A stretch of 64,000 nt of DNA. Source: Isoetes taiwanensis (Eukaryota > Streptophyta > Lycopodiopsida > Isoetales > Isoetaceae). The notes under the pieces are model-generated. The model worked only from the letters and a program-made list of their open reading frames with translations. It searched no databases and was not told the DNA's origin. Position numbers and translations under genes: made by a program. Below, piece by piece: positions 35,401-46,610 of the stretch. Every line of letters starts with the position of its first letter. Positions within the stretch are counted from its first letter, which is position 1. The stretch lies in assembly GCA_021234155.1 (NCBI GenBank), contig JAJEKV010000048.1:584359-648358 (forward strand), given 5' to 3'.

Positions 35401-36682
35401 GAGTTATGTTAATATCTTTTGCAACTTGTTCTTGATACATATAATCACGCCAAATTGGATAAGCAATGGTGGCACATCCCATTAACGTTAGTATCCATTA
35501 GGATTCCTAGAGCCATTGAAGAACTCAATAACCCTAGAAAGTAGAGAACAGTCTAGGCACTTTACCTGTCTCAATTTCATCCTCTAGAGGCTCTACATAA
35601 TGTCAATTTCTTTTCTCAAGGTAAAGATGTTAATACCGTATTTATCTACTCAAAGAATAATCACTTTACATGCACTCTTTCAATCTTCATGTCTCTGACT
35701 TACAACCCAAATGTAACACGGAAATGAATGGGGGTTTTAAATCTAACAAAGGGATCTCTGCAAACACATGTAAATTATATCTCTAAAAAGTAATTATTAA
35801 GGGGCAAAAAGTGGTATGGGAATCCATCTTACTTAGCGTGTCATATAAAGCCCGTTCTTTTCAGATTTTTAGACGGATGAAAGATGGGGAAACCAAGATC
35901 ACTCCATGGCACAAAAGCTAGCGAGATTTCAACTTGCAAAAAGCAACAAAGGAAAAGGAAAACCATCATGTGAAGCATATATTGTGAAGCATATATATGT
36001 GAGATCTATTGTGAAGCATATATATGTATTTTGTGTAAATGTATAGAATAAATATTAATCTTATCAGGCATCCGAGGGACTTCATTTTTCTAATTATGTA
36101 CTAGCTTAAAAGAAAGGCAACCGCGACCTTTATAAAAAATATAATCCACCTTTTTATTAGCTTTTTGAAATTATATGCGAAGAAAGTGACGACGCTGGAG
36201 CACTTTTCTAGTAAGATGATAAAATGAAGATTATTTGCAGCTGATTTGCCCTATCAGCTCCAAATTTTATGATGTTTTCAATTTCGAGGTCCAATACTTT
36301 AGTAGCAAAGGCATGCTATAGTATTCTTCCTTCTTCTATGTGATTCCTTCTGCCACATTAATGTTATAACATATTTGAAGCTTCTAATATATCATACTTA
36401 AAGCTTCAATTCCATCCAAGGGCACATAGAACGTCTTTCTGTCATTTAAAAGGATCAAATAAATAATGCTTTCTTGCTGGACTTATGTTTATAATTGTGC
36501 CATTGTCAAGGATGGCCTTACATGAATTTTGAAAGAGGTTCAACTAATCACGCATTAGGTAAGCAAAAGTAGGATTAAAGTTTCTGATATCAGTTGTACT
36601 AGGGTATTTTCTAAATTCACAAGAGATATTGGTGAAATATATAATATTGATGCTTGAGTTGTTGCATGCTTTTCTATGCTAG
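32498..36682. other. Intergenic with scattered exon-like scraps
   Basis: Plus-strand pieces look like exons of a broken gene that I cannot name: FESAKALATTGGTKFGRRQM...YHVWDSQNAYDG (about 32870-33000), LACQALATQKDQ before a GTATGG donor (about 33440-33475), ALTDESLEDAK and DADIFEAANNQ between an acceptor at 33622 and a donor at 33728 with a frame slip, and LDARCIREFVELLARKW (about 34340-34390). Tandem words occur at 33841-33866 (TCTGATGTTAATG) and 35970-36030 (TTGTGAAGCATATA). Confidence 0.3.
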
Positions 36683-36748
36683 GGACCTGAAGATGGGTTT
36701 GGATTGTGTGTTCTCAAGAAGGCCCGTGAAACCATCACAGAGGGCAAG
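36683..36748 (+). CDS. Clean 22-codon exon candidate, family unknown
   Basis: Preceded by a CTATGCTAG acceptor and followed by AAG|GTATGA. The 66 bases read GPEDGFGLCVLKKARETITE and GK without a stop, in phase 0 at both ends. It may belong with the scraps at 32.9-34.4 kb. I cannot assign the protein. Confidence 0.35.
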
Positions 36749-37069
36749 GTATGATTGCCATTATGACTTTATTTATCTCTTCTCTTGCAATATCAAATGG
36801 GATTCTACCTCCAAAGAATGCATAATGTAAGCCACAATTCAATATGCTAATTAAGTTGCAGGTTAAGTCATCATAAAGTAGCTACAATTATTGGGGTGCA
36901 TGATGGCGTTTTGGAGTAGTCTGTCTTATGTAGATTCAATAGGCTAGTATATTATTGTAGGTTGTGTTGAAGAAGAGCAAAGGCTGGTAATATATTGGAT
37001 AAAACTAGATGTTCTATGTCATGCAATGGATTGCAACCTTTATTGTAGAGAGAAAATTCGATCTATATG

Positions 37070-37315
37070 ACTAGTAAAGGTGCCCAACATATCGTCGTTG
37101 TTCAATGTCGAGGCGTCATTAAACGACGTGTCAATTGCGACAAGTGTGTCGATGTCACGGCATCGTTGAACTACGTCACGACGTCATTCAACGACGTCAT
37201 TCAACAACGTCGTGACGTTGTTAAACTACGTCGCAATAATGACGTTATTAACAATGTCGACACGTCGTTTAACGATGCCTCGACGTCGTTGAACAAAGAT
37301 GATCCCCTGTAGTGG
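37070..37315. repeat. Foldback of GTCGTTNAACGAC palindromes, CACTA-like end
   Basis: The stretch is a chain of near-palindromic words (GACGTCATTCAACGACGTC and relatives). The two halves are also inverted copies: GTCGAGGCGTCATTAAACGACGTGTC near 37107-37132 pairs with GACACGTCGTTTAACGATGCCTCGAC at 37258-37283. The right edge reads CCCCTGTAGTG, as in the 3' end of a CACTA transposon, whose subterminal regions carry such short repeats. The left end is less clear. Open frames on both strands are by-products of the repeat. Confidence 0.65.
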
Positions 37316-37423
37316 CCGGACATAAGTTGGAAACATGTATGGATGAAAAGAGCTCTTATGTCTATGGACTGATATTTTAATCTCAATAAATACATCTATA
37401 TTAGATCGTCTGTTATTCAAGAA

Positions 37424-38722
37424 GAATAGAATAGAATAGAATATGATTTTATCGTCCACGGAGACCAACTGGCCTATGGGACCAAAGTACAAAGAGAGAA
37501 GCAGCGGTATTACTACGGATTAAAAACCCTTCCAGAAGGGTTTGGAGGAAAAAACTTAGTAGCAATAAGGATCTTCGACATCTTGCCTGATTATATACAT
37601 AATCACAAGTACAAGCGAGGTTAATGTCGGACGGGGGCATAACCAGTCCGTATCCATTTTCCCGGAGGTAATGATCCCAACAAACCTCTGAGGCGTGCTT
37701 AGTAGCTCATGCAAGGCACGATGGGGCACAACTAGCCGAAACATCACAGAGGCAGGATATGCCGTGCGGCGACGGGCACGGAGGCGTGACTTTCATCCTC
37801 AATGGTACGTTGGCGGCCAAATTCCGGACTCGTCCTCGCAGCGGCTCGAATCCATCTCCCTGTCTCAATGCGAAGGTGGTGTGAACCCGTATGCGAATGG
37901 AAAGCAATCACCTGGCGCTTTTTCATGGGTAGATGGAGTGCGGTAGTGGTGTAGGCTCCCACCGTGAGCATGGGATTAACTGGCTGTCGATAATTTGCCA
38001 CCTTGACATGTGATAGGGGCCTGCATCCCAAAGCTTGGCCATGAAGCAAGCATCAATCTTTGCTTCAAGGCAGCAGCGTTCCTTCGGTGTATGCCTTTGG
38101 TCCACATCGTGTACTGCACATTCCATAGCGAGAACCACGGGCTTGCTTGTCTTTCAGCGAGGCTTTGAGTGATTTCGGGGCCCATCGCCCATGCCAAAAG
38201 CAAAGGTTGGGCGTAGGGCTTCATCCATAGCCACCACCTTATACGGATAAATAATGTGGCGTTCAGTAGCGACCCTGCGTAATGGAAGGAAGCTTTGTCT
38301 CTGGAGCAAGATCGATATGGGACCGTGGATTTCCTCGGTGCCGGGCCAAGGGCCTTACGTTACTGCTCTAGATGGTTCCAAGTGGTGAGGGATATCAGCG
38401 GCCCCACATACGCCCCATAGAGGAGGACCCGGTTCAACCAAGGCCACGAACAAAGTGTGCACAGTGACCCCATGCATCTGACTCTACGCCTTGTATTTGT
38501 TTTGCATTGCATCTGGGGCTTTCCGGCTGTAGTGACCCGTAACGATGGATGCATCGGTGTGTGGTAGTAGAAAACTCAATGCCCAAATACTTATAAGGTG
38601 AGCCACCTCCACTACACCTTGGTAAGTAAGTGAATGAGGGAAAGCGTGGGTGCGGGATGATGGGACGGCTGCACACCCTTGTCTTAGCCAAGTTAACTCT
38701 CATGTCGGTGAATTGGCGAGAA
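37424..38722 (-). mobile_element. LINE retrotransposon fragment, second copy
   Basis: The 3' end (minus strand) has GGTCTCCGTGGACGATAAAA and an (ATTCT)n tail at 37424-37443, as in the LINE at 16.5 kb. The body reads VNLAKTRV and YKYLGIEFSTTTHR (38703-38580), the region after the YADD box in LINE reverse transcriptases. It is 5'-truncated at about 38722 and its frame is broken. It is alignable with 16553-17830. Confidence 0.75.
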
Positions 38723-39337
38723 AAACAAGGTTTAAAATGAAAGCCTTATTTAAAAGTGCGTTTGGAAAATTCCTTCTGAAAATTTATAAAATTCTAAAAT
38801 CCCTCTAAAAGGGCCCTTTTATTACCTTTAGTCAAGATTTATAAAGCTGCTTTCGTGAAAACAGACATTTTAAGAAGACTTAATATTAAGGAAAAACACA
38901 CACAAAAAAATCCCATTGTAGGGGAAGGAACTACAATGAAATTCAAAGATTGACTATGGGGCAAATTAGGTATGAAGAAATTAGATGCTTTTGTACCTTG
39001 TCCACTGAAAGTTTTATATTAAAATTTGTTTTAGAAAGGCCGGGAAATTTGTTATTTCACAACCATTTTGGTGAACATCCTAATGGACCCTAAAAACACA
39101 TTGGGAGGCAGTTGAACAAACTTCTTGAATGACAAACCATTGTTTTGCATCACATAGTATTACAAATACCAATACATCCACGATGTCTTGTAGTTAAAAT
39201 TTGAAGTTTTAGTTGATGATGCGATTATAAATTTATACCAAGGATACAAAAAGTTGAAGTAATGAAGCCATGTGATTATATGCCCTCCTTTTTATTCGGA
39301 GATGTATTTCTGAACGCACATACCAATCTACAACATG
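38723..39337. other. AT-rich non-coding stretch
   Basis: No gene recognised. Fragments such as AAAATTTATAAAATTCTAAAATCC resemble the edges of the insert at 18.1-18.5 kb, so it may hold another decayed MITE. Confidence 0.4.
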
Positions 39338-39593
39338 CGAGTTGACTCGGGGCATCAGTGATGTGTTGGGAGGTTTGATTATCACTGCATGGGTCAAGAT
39401 TCCTTTTCATGAGCTGGATTTTTGGGTGGGGAAAGCCGTTGTATGTCGGCTCCTATAGCAAACAATAGGCGGGGAGTATGTGTTGCTTGTTTCAATTTGC
39501 AAAGGAAAAGGATGGGATTAATGTGTTCGCGGGGACTCGAAGCAAAATCAAATGGAGAAATTTCAAACACTATTTTGGAATGTAAAAGGTTGA
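39338..39593 (+). pseudogene. BAHD acyltransferase 3'-end duplicate
   Basis: A broken copy of the last part of the BAHD gene at 56.83-57.07 kb, from GGGGCATC...TGTGTTGGGAGG to the same stop (GGTTGA). The DFGWGKP motif region is present at 39417-39440 but an extra T shifts the frame. Further one- and two-base differences break it again. No upstream BAHD sequence exists here, so it cannot make an enzyme. Confidence 0.9.
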
Positions 39594-39762
39594 TGATTTT
39601 GAGATGTGCATTTAATATGCTTTGAGTTAAAAGAGGTGTTTTCTTTTCTTTCTATTTTGATTAAAAACAATGCCGAGAGTTGTTGGGCATATATACGTAG
39701 TAGACAAAACTTTGATTTATTCATTTATTAGATAACACTTCAAGGATGCCATTATAAGAATA

Positions 39763-39795
39763 CTAGTAATGGTGCCTAAGCGTTCTTTGGGCTAT
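39763..39795 (-). mobile_element. Helitron-type 3' terminus (copy A)
   Basis: Orthologous by duplication to 57231-57262. Minus strand: an imperfect hairpin (GCCCAAAGAACGCTTAGGC), six bases, CTAG, host T. The hairpin is damaged compared with the other copy. Confidence 0.6.
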
Positions 39796-40548
39796 AAGCA
39801 ATTATTGGATTCAACATTGTAGGATTAGTGGAGGATGAATGGTGTGCAATTTGGACTTCAACTACGTATAATGCTTTATATCATGGAGACCTTGATTGCC
39901 TTTATATTATTATTTTCTTTTCCCTTTACATTATGTAGCTCAATTTTGACACTCAGAGCTATTTCTTCCTCTTTTTTTTTGCCTTTGTTTACTCAATGCG
40001 TCATTGAAAGTGGTCGAGGTTAAAATGGTTGTATGCCATTAGAGAGCCATGTGAACTAACTTGCAAAAATTGTTGAGTTTTGTGTTGCTCATTTGGATTA
40101 GATGTGTACACATGTCCACATAGATTGGAACGCTACTTCCAAATAGATTGCATTATAGAAGGGTGCTGATGGACATTCATGGAAATGGCCTTGGTAGTGA
40201 AATAACATTATTGGAATTGCATTAGTCTAAGGGTGTTGAGAAGAGCATGCATAGTATCATAATGGGATAGCTTTATTAAGATGCATAGATAGGAAATTTT
40301 GAGAGTGCAAATAATGATCCAAGGTTTTTTAGTATACCATTATTTACACTTTTTTGTTTATGTTTGTCTATGAGGTTTCTCAATGACTCTCCCTGACCAC
40401 TTTGTTGGGCTTTTTTGTTTGAAATTAGGTTGGCCGTCGCATGGGATTTCTTTGCTCCAAGCTTCACGAGAACCATCGTTTTGTAGCGGACAAATTGGAA
40501 GTTTTGTGATTATCCTAGAGTGCACACATGGTGGATCTCTGAACACGG

Positions 40549-42145
40549 TGATGGTGTGGCGTTCCAACATAATATCGCCCGAATCGTATATTATCTGCGC
40601 CCGCGTCACTGTACATGTCACCGGATGACATGTACTTGCGAAACGATATAGGGTTGCACCTAGGGGGCAAGGGTTGCACCTAGGGGGCAACATTGAATGT
40701 TGTGCATGTTAAATAAACATACACAATTAATAACCCCATGGACCCCATTGCCAAATGGCTAAATCCCATTTGGCCAATATCTAACCTAACCCTAAGGGTT
40801 TTCTATATAAGGGCTTTCCCCTTAAACCCTAAACCTTTCTTCTCTTTGCATTTTGGGTTTTCCTAGAGCTCCTTTCCTCTCGAGGGTTCGGGGGTCCTCT
40901 TGAGCCATTTTGGCCAAGTATGGACTTCAATCGCATTCTTTGAGCTCGGGAAAGCCGGTTTACTGTGATTATCGATTAGCGACCATCTTGCCAAGATCGA
41001 GGAGCATGGGCCTTAGGGGTCGGGGGGCCGGGTCAAGGGCGGTATCTAGTTGTTCTGTTGTTGTGCAAAAGCCGTCTTTAGGCAAAGGCAATAGGCTGGT
41101 TTTAGTATGTTAGATCAACTCTAGAGGCCTTATAGATCACGAGATCATAAGCCCTAACTAAGGAACCTAACTCTGTTGTTTAGGTAGATAGATTAGATGA
41201 TATTCTCTATTTAGGTTACGTGATGTTGTATGTATTTCACCTGTGATCTCCATGTATTGGGAAGGGGTAGAGACCCAAAGCTGTGTAGTGAGATGATCCT
41301 AGGTAGCACCACTAGTTCCCCAATTATATGCGGCCCGTGCGAGGGCCCACTGGCTGTGGGTGAAGGGGCTAGGCGGTTGATAGGAGGAACTTGTCTCATC
41401 GGGTTGACCCCTCTGGTAGTAAGGCCTATCGGGGGGGTCTGCGAGGCTAGGCTTAATGGCTTGTCGCTGCGTGTGGGCAAGGCATGGGCTTCGACACTTT
41501 CGTGGGGTGGTGGATATGACCTTCCGGTGAGTTCAAGTCGAATATAGGCGGTGGCCCTCTAGCGCTTGTGATGAGCATGGATGCCTGCGGAGGAGAGGCA
41601 ACTCTCTTCTGCCTCATCGAGGGGCTGGGGAGATGCAACCCGGTAGTAGTAGCCCCTCGGCTATTCACGGCGGGCTACGGTCAAGTCCCAACACTTTTGA
41701 CCTACTGCACGCAAAGTGTGCGGGAGGGGCGGATGGAGTGGACTACCCTAAGCCATGTTCTATGCCGGCCAAATCCATTGCCATGAATGCAATGCGCAAT
41801 GAACTCACGGAGACCCTAGCCGTCGTCATCCCCTTGAGTCCAGAGCCACGGGTAGGATCTCCCCTTGTTATTGTTGCTATGAAGGTATTGTTATCTACGT
41901 GATATTGCTATCTCTATGGTGGCGTATTTGTTTCTTAGTTGTTGTGCTCCACGTTTGTTTATTCCGCTTAAAGCGAATAGGTCGACCCGATGGAAGGCGG
42001 GTGAATGACACATCCATTCTTCCCTTGTGGCTCATCCGTGGGAGTGGAGTGGATGGATGGCCACCGCCGGTGTAGGCTGCCGGGGGAATGCTCCTCGCCG
42101 AATACGATGTGGGCATCATTATAAAGGGGGTAGGGCGTCGTCCGG
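40549..42145 (+). mobile_element. LTR (copy A) with primer-site remnant
   Basis: Aligns end to end with 58038-59647. It starts TGATGGTGTGGCGTTCC and is followed by TGGTATCGAGCA (42146-42157), one base short of the initiator-tRNA-Met primer site TGGTATCAGAGC. A TATA box (CTATATAAGG) lies at 40803-40812. A 20-bp word (GGGTTGCACCTAGGGGGCAA) is doubled at 40651-40690. Many small indels separate it from copy B. Confidence 0.75.
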
Positions 42146-43560
42146 TGGTATCGAGCAGGTGATGGTGTGGCGTTCCAACATAATTTTCCTTAATCATTAT
42201 ATTATCTCTTGGGCAACGTCAAGCAAGAACAAATCGGGATGATTTTTGTAATTTGCGAGCAAATAGGTTATAGGGTTGCGCACCTGAGGGGCAAAGGGTT
42301 GCACCTAAAGGGGGCAACATTGAATGTTGTGCATGTTAAATAAACATACACAATTAATAACCCATGGACCCCATTGCCAAATGGCTAAATCCCATTTGGC
42401 CAATATCTAACAACCCTAAAGGGTTTCTATATAAGGAGCTTTGCCTTAAACCTAAGAAAACCTTTCTTCTCTTTGCATTTTGGGTTTTTCCTAGAGCTCC
42501 TGCACCAATTTGGTTTCGGGGGTCCTCTTGAGCCATTTTGGCAAAGTATGGACTTCAACTTGTTATCTGACTCAAATCATTAAATTTGAGCTCGAAAGTT
42601 AGGACCATTAAAAGTCTAGAATCCATTTATGACCCAAATTAGGCAAAAAATATTATAATCCTCCTCAAAATGACCAGGCGGGTCAAACCCTAAATTGGCC
42701 TATCAAAGTTGTTTTATTTAGAAATGCAAAGCAATAGCTTTTAAGGTACAAGGCAAGAGGCACAGAAGGGCATGGAGATCAACTTTTTGGAGACCTTATA
42801 GACCCTGAGATCATAAGAGGAAACTATGGCAAATACCTCTACAAATTTGTTTAGGTAGATAGATTAGATGATATTCTCTATTCAACAATCTTCATGAATG
42901 GAAAATTTCACGTTAATCATCTCCATGAAGAACCTTCGACTATCAAGAACTCGGGTGCAACATCCACCAGCTCTCTAAGAAAAGAAGACCACTAGTTTAT
43001 TGTAAATATAACTTTATGTTTTGATCATGTTAATGTGTTGTGGGTGAAGGGGCTACTAAGTTGATAGGTTGGAATTAACAAAGTTTGAGCAAAACTCGGT
43101 GTTTTTTGGCCCCTACCCTCGGGGTCTCTGGGGCTAGGATTATATTGGCTTGTCACCGTGTGGAGTGGGCAAGGCATATGCCAAAAACTTGTCCAAATGG
43201 GGTGGTGGATACCCACCATTCGGTAGGATTTGAAGTGAAGTTTTACGGAAATTGCCCCCTAACTCACATGGAGCCCCATGGATGCACCACGAACCAATTT
43301 GGTTTGCTCTCTTCCTGCCTCCCGGGGCTGGGGAGTGGTCAACCCCAAGTAGTAGCCCAAAACTTATCCAAATGAAGTAGTAAGGGCTCAAGTCCCAACA
43401 CTATTTCGACGCCTATGCGGGGATTTCATTGCGGGTTGCATGGATGGAGTGGATCATCCTAAGCCATGTTCTATGCCGGTAAAATCCATTGCCATGCCCG
43501 GGCCCACTTAGGATCATAATGAACTCACGGAGACCCTATGTGGTCACGTCCAAATTGCCC
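42146..43560. other. Fine-scale mosaic of LTR and leader sequence
   Basis: This stretch alternates, in blocks of about 8-45 bases, between sequence matching the LTR (58.04-59.33 kb) and sequence matching the leader behind it (59.66-61.22 kb). Both progress in order from left to right. Example around 43025-43110: GTGGGTGAAGGGGCT (LTR), then AAGTTGATAGGTTGGAATTAAC... (leader), then GGGGTCTCTG...GGCTAGG (LTR). Another: GAGCTCCT followed by GCACCAATTTGGTTT at about 42496-42518. See findings. Confidence 0.8.
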
Positions 43561-44012
43561 CAATTTGTCCACACTTTCCCCAAATTAGATAGAATTTGTT
43601 GCAATGGGATCCTTAGAATGTACTCTTTAGCTTGATTAGCTTGCTTGTCTTGCAAATATCTTAGAATCCTAGATTTTCCTTTATCCAAAATTTTTTTCTA
43701 AAATTAGGGTTTTTGCCTATAAGTAGACCGATGGAAACCCTCATTTGCATCCTACACCTTTGCTCCTCGCTCCAAGCCGATTTTTCAGCTCCCGATGGCT
43801 CCTTCATCATTTGATATCCCGCTCTAGCATCATGGCAACCATCAATGCTATTCCCTATTATTTTACCGGGGACATCATGGCTGAGTTCCATGCAAAGAGC
43901 AGGTCCTTCTCTAGTAGAACTTCCCCTTGCGATATTTTTTTTAGGAGACCTTAAGATAGACAAATACCTAGAAAAACCTCCCAAGCAGCTTGCCCAATTA
44001 TATGTCCTGACT
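43561..44012 (+). repeat. Right part of duplicate A, with short gag-like start
   Basis: Matches 61222-61687 closely. Contains CCTATAAGTAGACCG (TATA-like, about 43717) and an ATG at 43832 starting MATINAIPYYFTGDIM, which reads MATINAIPYFTGDIM in the other copy (61511). It looks like the start of a retroelement gag, soon cut by frame breaks. The gag identity is inferred. Confidence 0.6.
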
Positions 44013-44059
44013 TCAAATTTTGAAAATTGAAGTCCAACTTTGACATTTGGATTTTTGCT

Positions 44060-44545
44060 TTGGAAGCTTTATAGAGTTGCATCTAAGAACAAAACAATAG
44101 TTGATTATCAATCTCAAACCCCAAACCGAGTAAAACATGAACCTCAAACTATAATAATGAAATTCAAACCACAAAATAAAACAATATCCATTAGAAACCT
44201 TAAAATCACAATCTAACCTAAAACCACAATCCATCAAACCATAATCTAGACCCACAATATAATCCACAACCACAATCACAAGAAAAATTGAAACCAAAAC
44301 CACATTTCCAATCCAAAACCACAATCTAATCAAACCATAATCTAGAACCACAAATGTAATCTACAACCACAACCAAGTTTAAACCACAATGGTTTTGCAA
44401 TCACAATATGACTTGAACCACGGTTTAATCTAACCACAATGTAATCCAAAACCACAATCTATTCCAACCATAATGCAATCTATCTTGGATCTAAAACTAT
44501 AATATACTATCTACAATACACAATTTATAACCTATAGAGGAGGCG
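44060..44545. repeat. Degenerate AACCACAATCTAA repeat tract
   Basis: The words AACCACAAT, CAATCTAAT and AAACCATAAT recur about every 12-20 bases across nearly 500 bp, without a strict period. A 112-codon minus-strand frame over it (many Tyr, Leu, Phe, Val) is a by-product. Confidence 0.75.
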
Positions 44546-46060
44546 GAAAAATGATTCAAATCCTCCTCAGTAGATAGATAAAAGAGTAGTAACTAACTTG
44601 GCTTTGCTCTAAGTAATGTGTAGCATGCTCTTCTCGATATTTCTTTCAAGTCTCCTAGATTTCACATCCTTTGTGTTTGGAGACCCTAGTATTGGAAATC
44701 CAAAAGGGCAAAAGAGCACTTTTGGAGAACATGGAATCACATCTTCTTCCCTTCTATAGTACACCCATTTTTATGGCAATTTATCTCAAATTTGTCTCTC
44801 TTTCTTGCAGCAGTCAAATTTCTTGGATGAACATCAAGAACTTTTCCCATTTTTTCATGAATGGAAAACATTGCCTATTGCCATTGCTAAACAAGATTTT
44901 TCAGCGACCATACAATCTAGACTAGTTGATTGCTTCATGATATGGATTGAATCTCTGATATTATCTATTATGGTTTTTTGTAATTCTTCAAGAGATCCCC
45001 AACTATCTCTTCCATAGCTTTATGTTCTAGTACATCAATCAATATTTCTCGTTAAGTGGAGATTCATTGTTTTGTTTGCCTCAAGAATGGAATTGATTGT
45101 TTAACACTACTCTCCTTTTGTTGCACCACTTTTATCCAACCCATCTTGACCTCAATTTTCACCCAATGCCTCATTAGCTTCTTTTTCTTTTTCTCCTCTG
45201 TCTTTGTTTCTTGAGCGACGTTCTTGCTCAGATCTCTCTCTTTTTCTCTTCTTGATATTCTTTATAGTATTGTCCAAATACTAGGATCATGACCCATTGA
45301 TATATCATCCGCATTCTCAAGATTGACACTAGAAATAGTTGCATGTTCTAAACCACAATCTAAAACTTCCCATATTGAATTTCTTTCAACAATGATCTCA
45401 AACTCACTCTAACAAATGGATCTTCATTCGATGTTCGGATTTCTTTATCGCCATATCTAAGAATACATCTTTCTCCTCCATTTTTCAAAATGTGCTCCAA
45501 ATGAAGCGTAGACTTACCAAAATATCTCGAGCAAAAAGAATGAGGAACAAACTCCCCCACGTTTCCACCGTTTGAGCATTTGAAAAAATTCCCACCCATT
45601 AATGAAGTGGTTGGTTATTATTAGAATTACTCATCTAGATTCTTGGAAAAGGCATCAACGTAATCAATGTTATACAAATTCTCAAACCACAAATGCATTT
45701 CTTAAACCACAAATACAAGCTATACTTTTAAGCTATTTGGGGGGACATGTGGGGACACAAAACCGATCCACTATATTTGAATCCACCCTTTAGTAGCAAT
45801 GTTTTATTTTGCACGGAGTGAAGTTAGCATGTATGTAGAGAAAAAAGTAGAAATAACAACATGATTCGACTACTTTATGCTCTAACATTGCATTACAAGC
45901 TCGAGAAAAATTTAGAACCGTTTTAGAACTTTTTAGACTAAAAACTAAGAAGCGATTGTGTAAAAATTATCCCTTATATGTGTTACTTTAGTAGTTTTAG
46001 GTTGCCAAACCCTTTGGAAAGCAAGAAAAGACCCCAAAAGATTTTACACGATATATACTT
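44546..46060. other. Non-coding stretch with two unassigned protein-like frames
   Basis: A plus-strand piece near 44810-44930 (FLDEHQELFPFFHEWKTLPI) and a minus-strand frame of 79 codons at 45360-45599 (FVPHSFCSRYFGKSTLHLEH) have mixed, protein-like composition. I recognise neither. The rest is AT-rich. Confidence 0.3.
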
Positions 46061-46610
46061 TATCTCGATGCATATATATTATATACATATATATATAAAA
46101 GTCTTATATATATATGCAATTGGTATAAATTTATACTGCTTTTCTCAGATATAGATTTATACCGCAAGAGTTCTCTTTTCTTGTGGGATATATATATGTA
46201 ATTATGTGTATATATTATATATATATACACATATATGTATAAATTGGTTGTCCGAAGGTTTTCTCGGTATAAATTTATCGCAGAGAGTCGTGTCGCGTAT
46301 AAATTTATACCGAGAGCTTCTCGTGGTATAGCGAGGGAGCTCTCGGTGATAAATTTATACCGTGAGAGCTCGTTGATGAATCGAGAGAGCTCTTCGCGAT
46401 ATAAATTTATAAATTTCGAGTCCTTTTGCGGTATAAATTTATACCGCTCAAGTCCACTTGCGGTATAAATTTATACCATGCGAACTCTCTGGCATGTCAT
46501 ATCCGCACATCACTACCTATTGTGGTATAAATCTATACCACCCAAGAATTTATTTTGAAGACGTTATGTCCACGCATTGTCATCGTGGTATACATAAGTC
46601 TATAGCAAGA
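46060..46610. repeat. GGTATAAATTTATACC palindrome array with flanking TA repeats
   Basis: A TA-rich microsatellite (46070-46235) overlaps an array of about ten copies of the 16-bp palindrome GGTATAAATTTATACC. Cores start near 46122, 46149, 46266, 46296, 46346, 46398, 46430, 46462, 46524 and 46587. Several steps are 30-32 bp or about twice that. Spacers carry GAGAGCTC-type words that are themselves self-complementary. Confidence 0.85.

Noticed and set aside
35190-37315. A 2-kb CACTA element from ACTATAAGAAAAATGCC (35190) to CCTGTAGTG (37315)
   Set aside because: The two ends do not match beyond the CACTA/TAGTG-like letters, and no 3-bp duplication was found.
37067-37395. Overlapping open frames rich in Val, Asp, Asn and Arg
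   Set aside because: By-products of the GTCGTTNAACGAC palindrome chain, open on both strands.
44013-44351. 112-codon Tyr/Leu/Phe/Val-rich minus-strand frame, membrane-like
   Set aside because: Translation of the AACCACAATCT repeat tract.
46120-46600. Regular ~31-bp spaced repeats resembling a CRISPR array
   Set aside because: The repeats are palindromic AT-rich 16-mers with degenerate copies and short related spacers, in plant nuclear DNA with no cas genes. Read as a transposon-type palindrome array.
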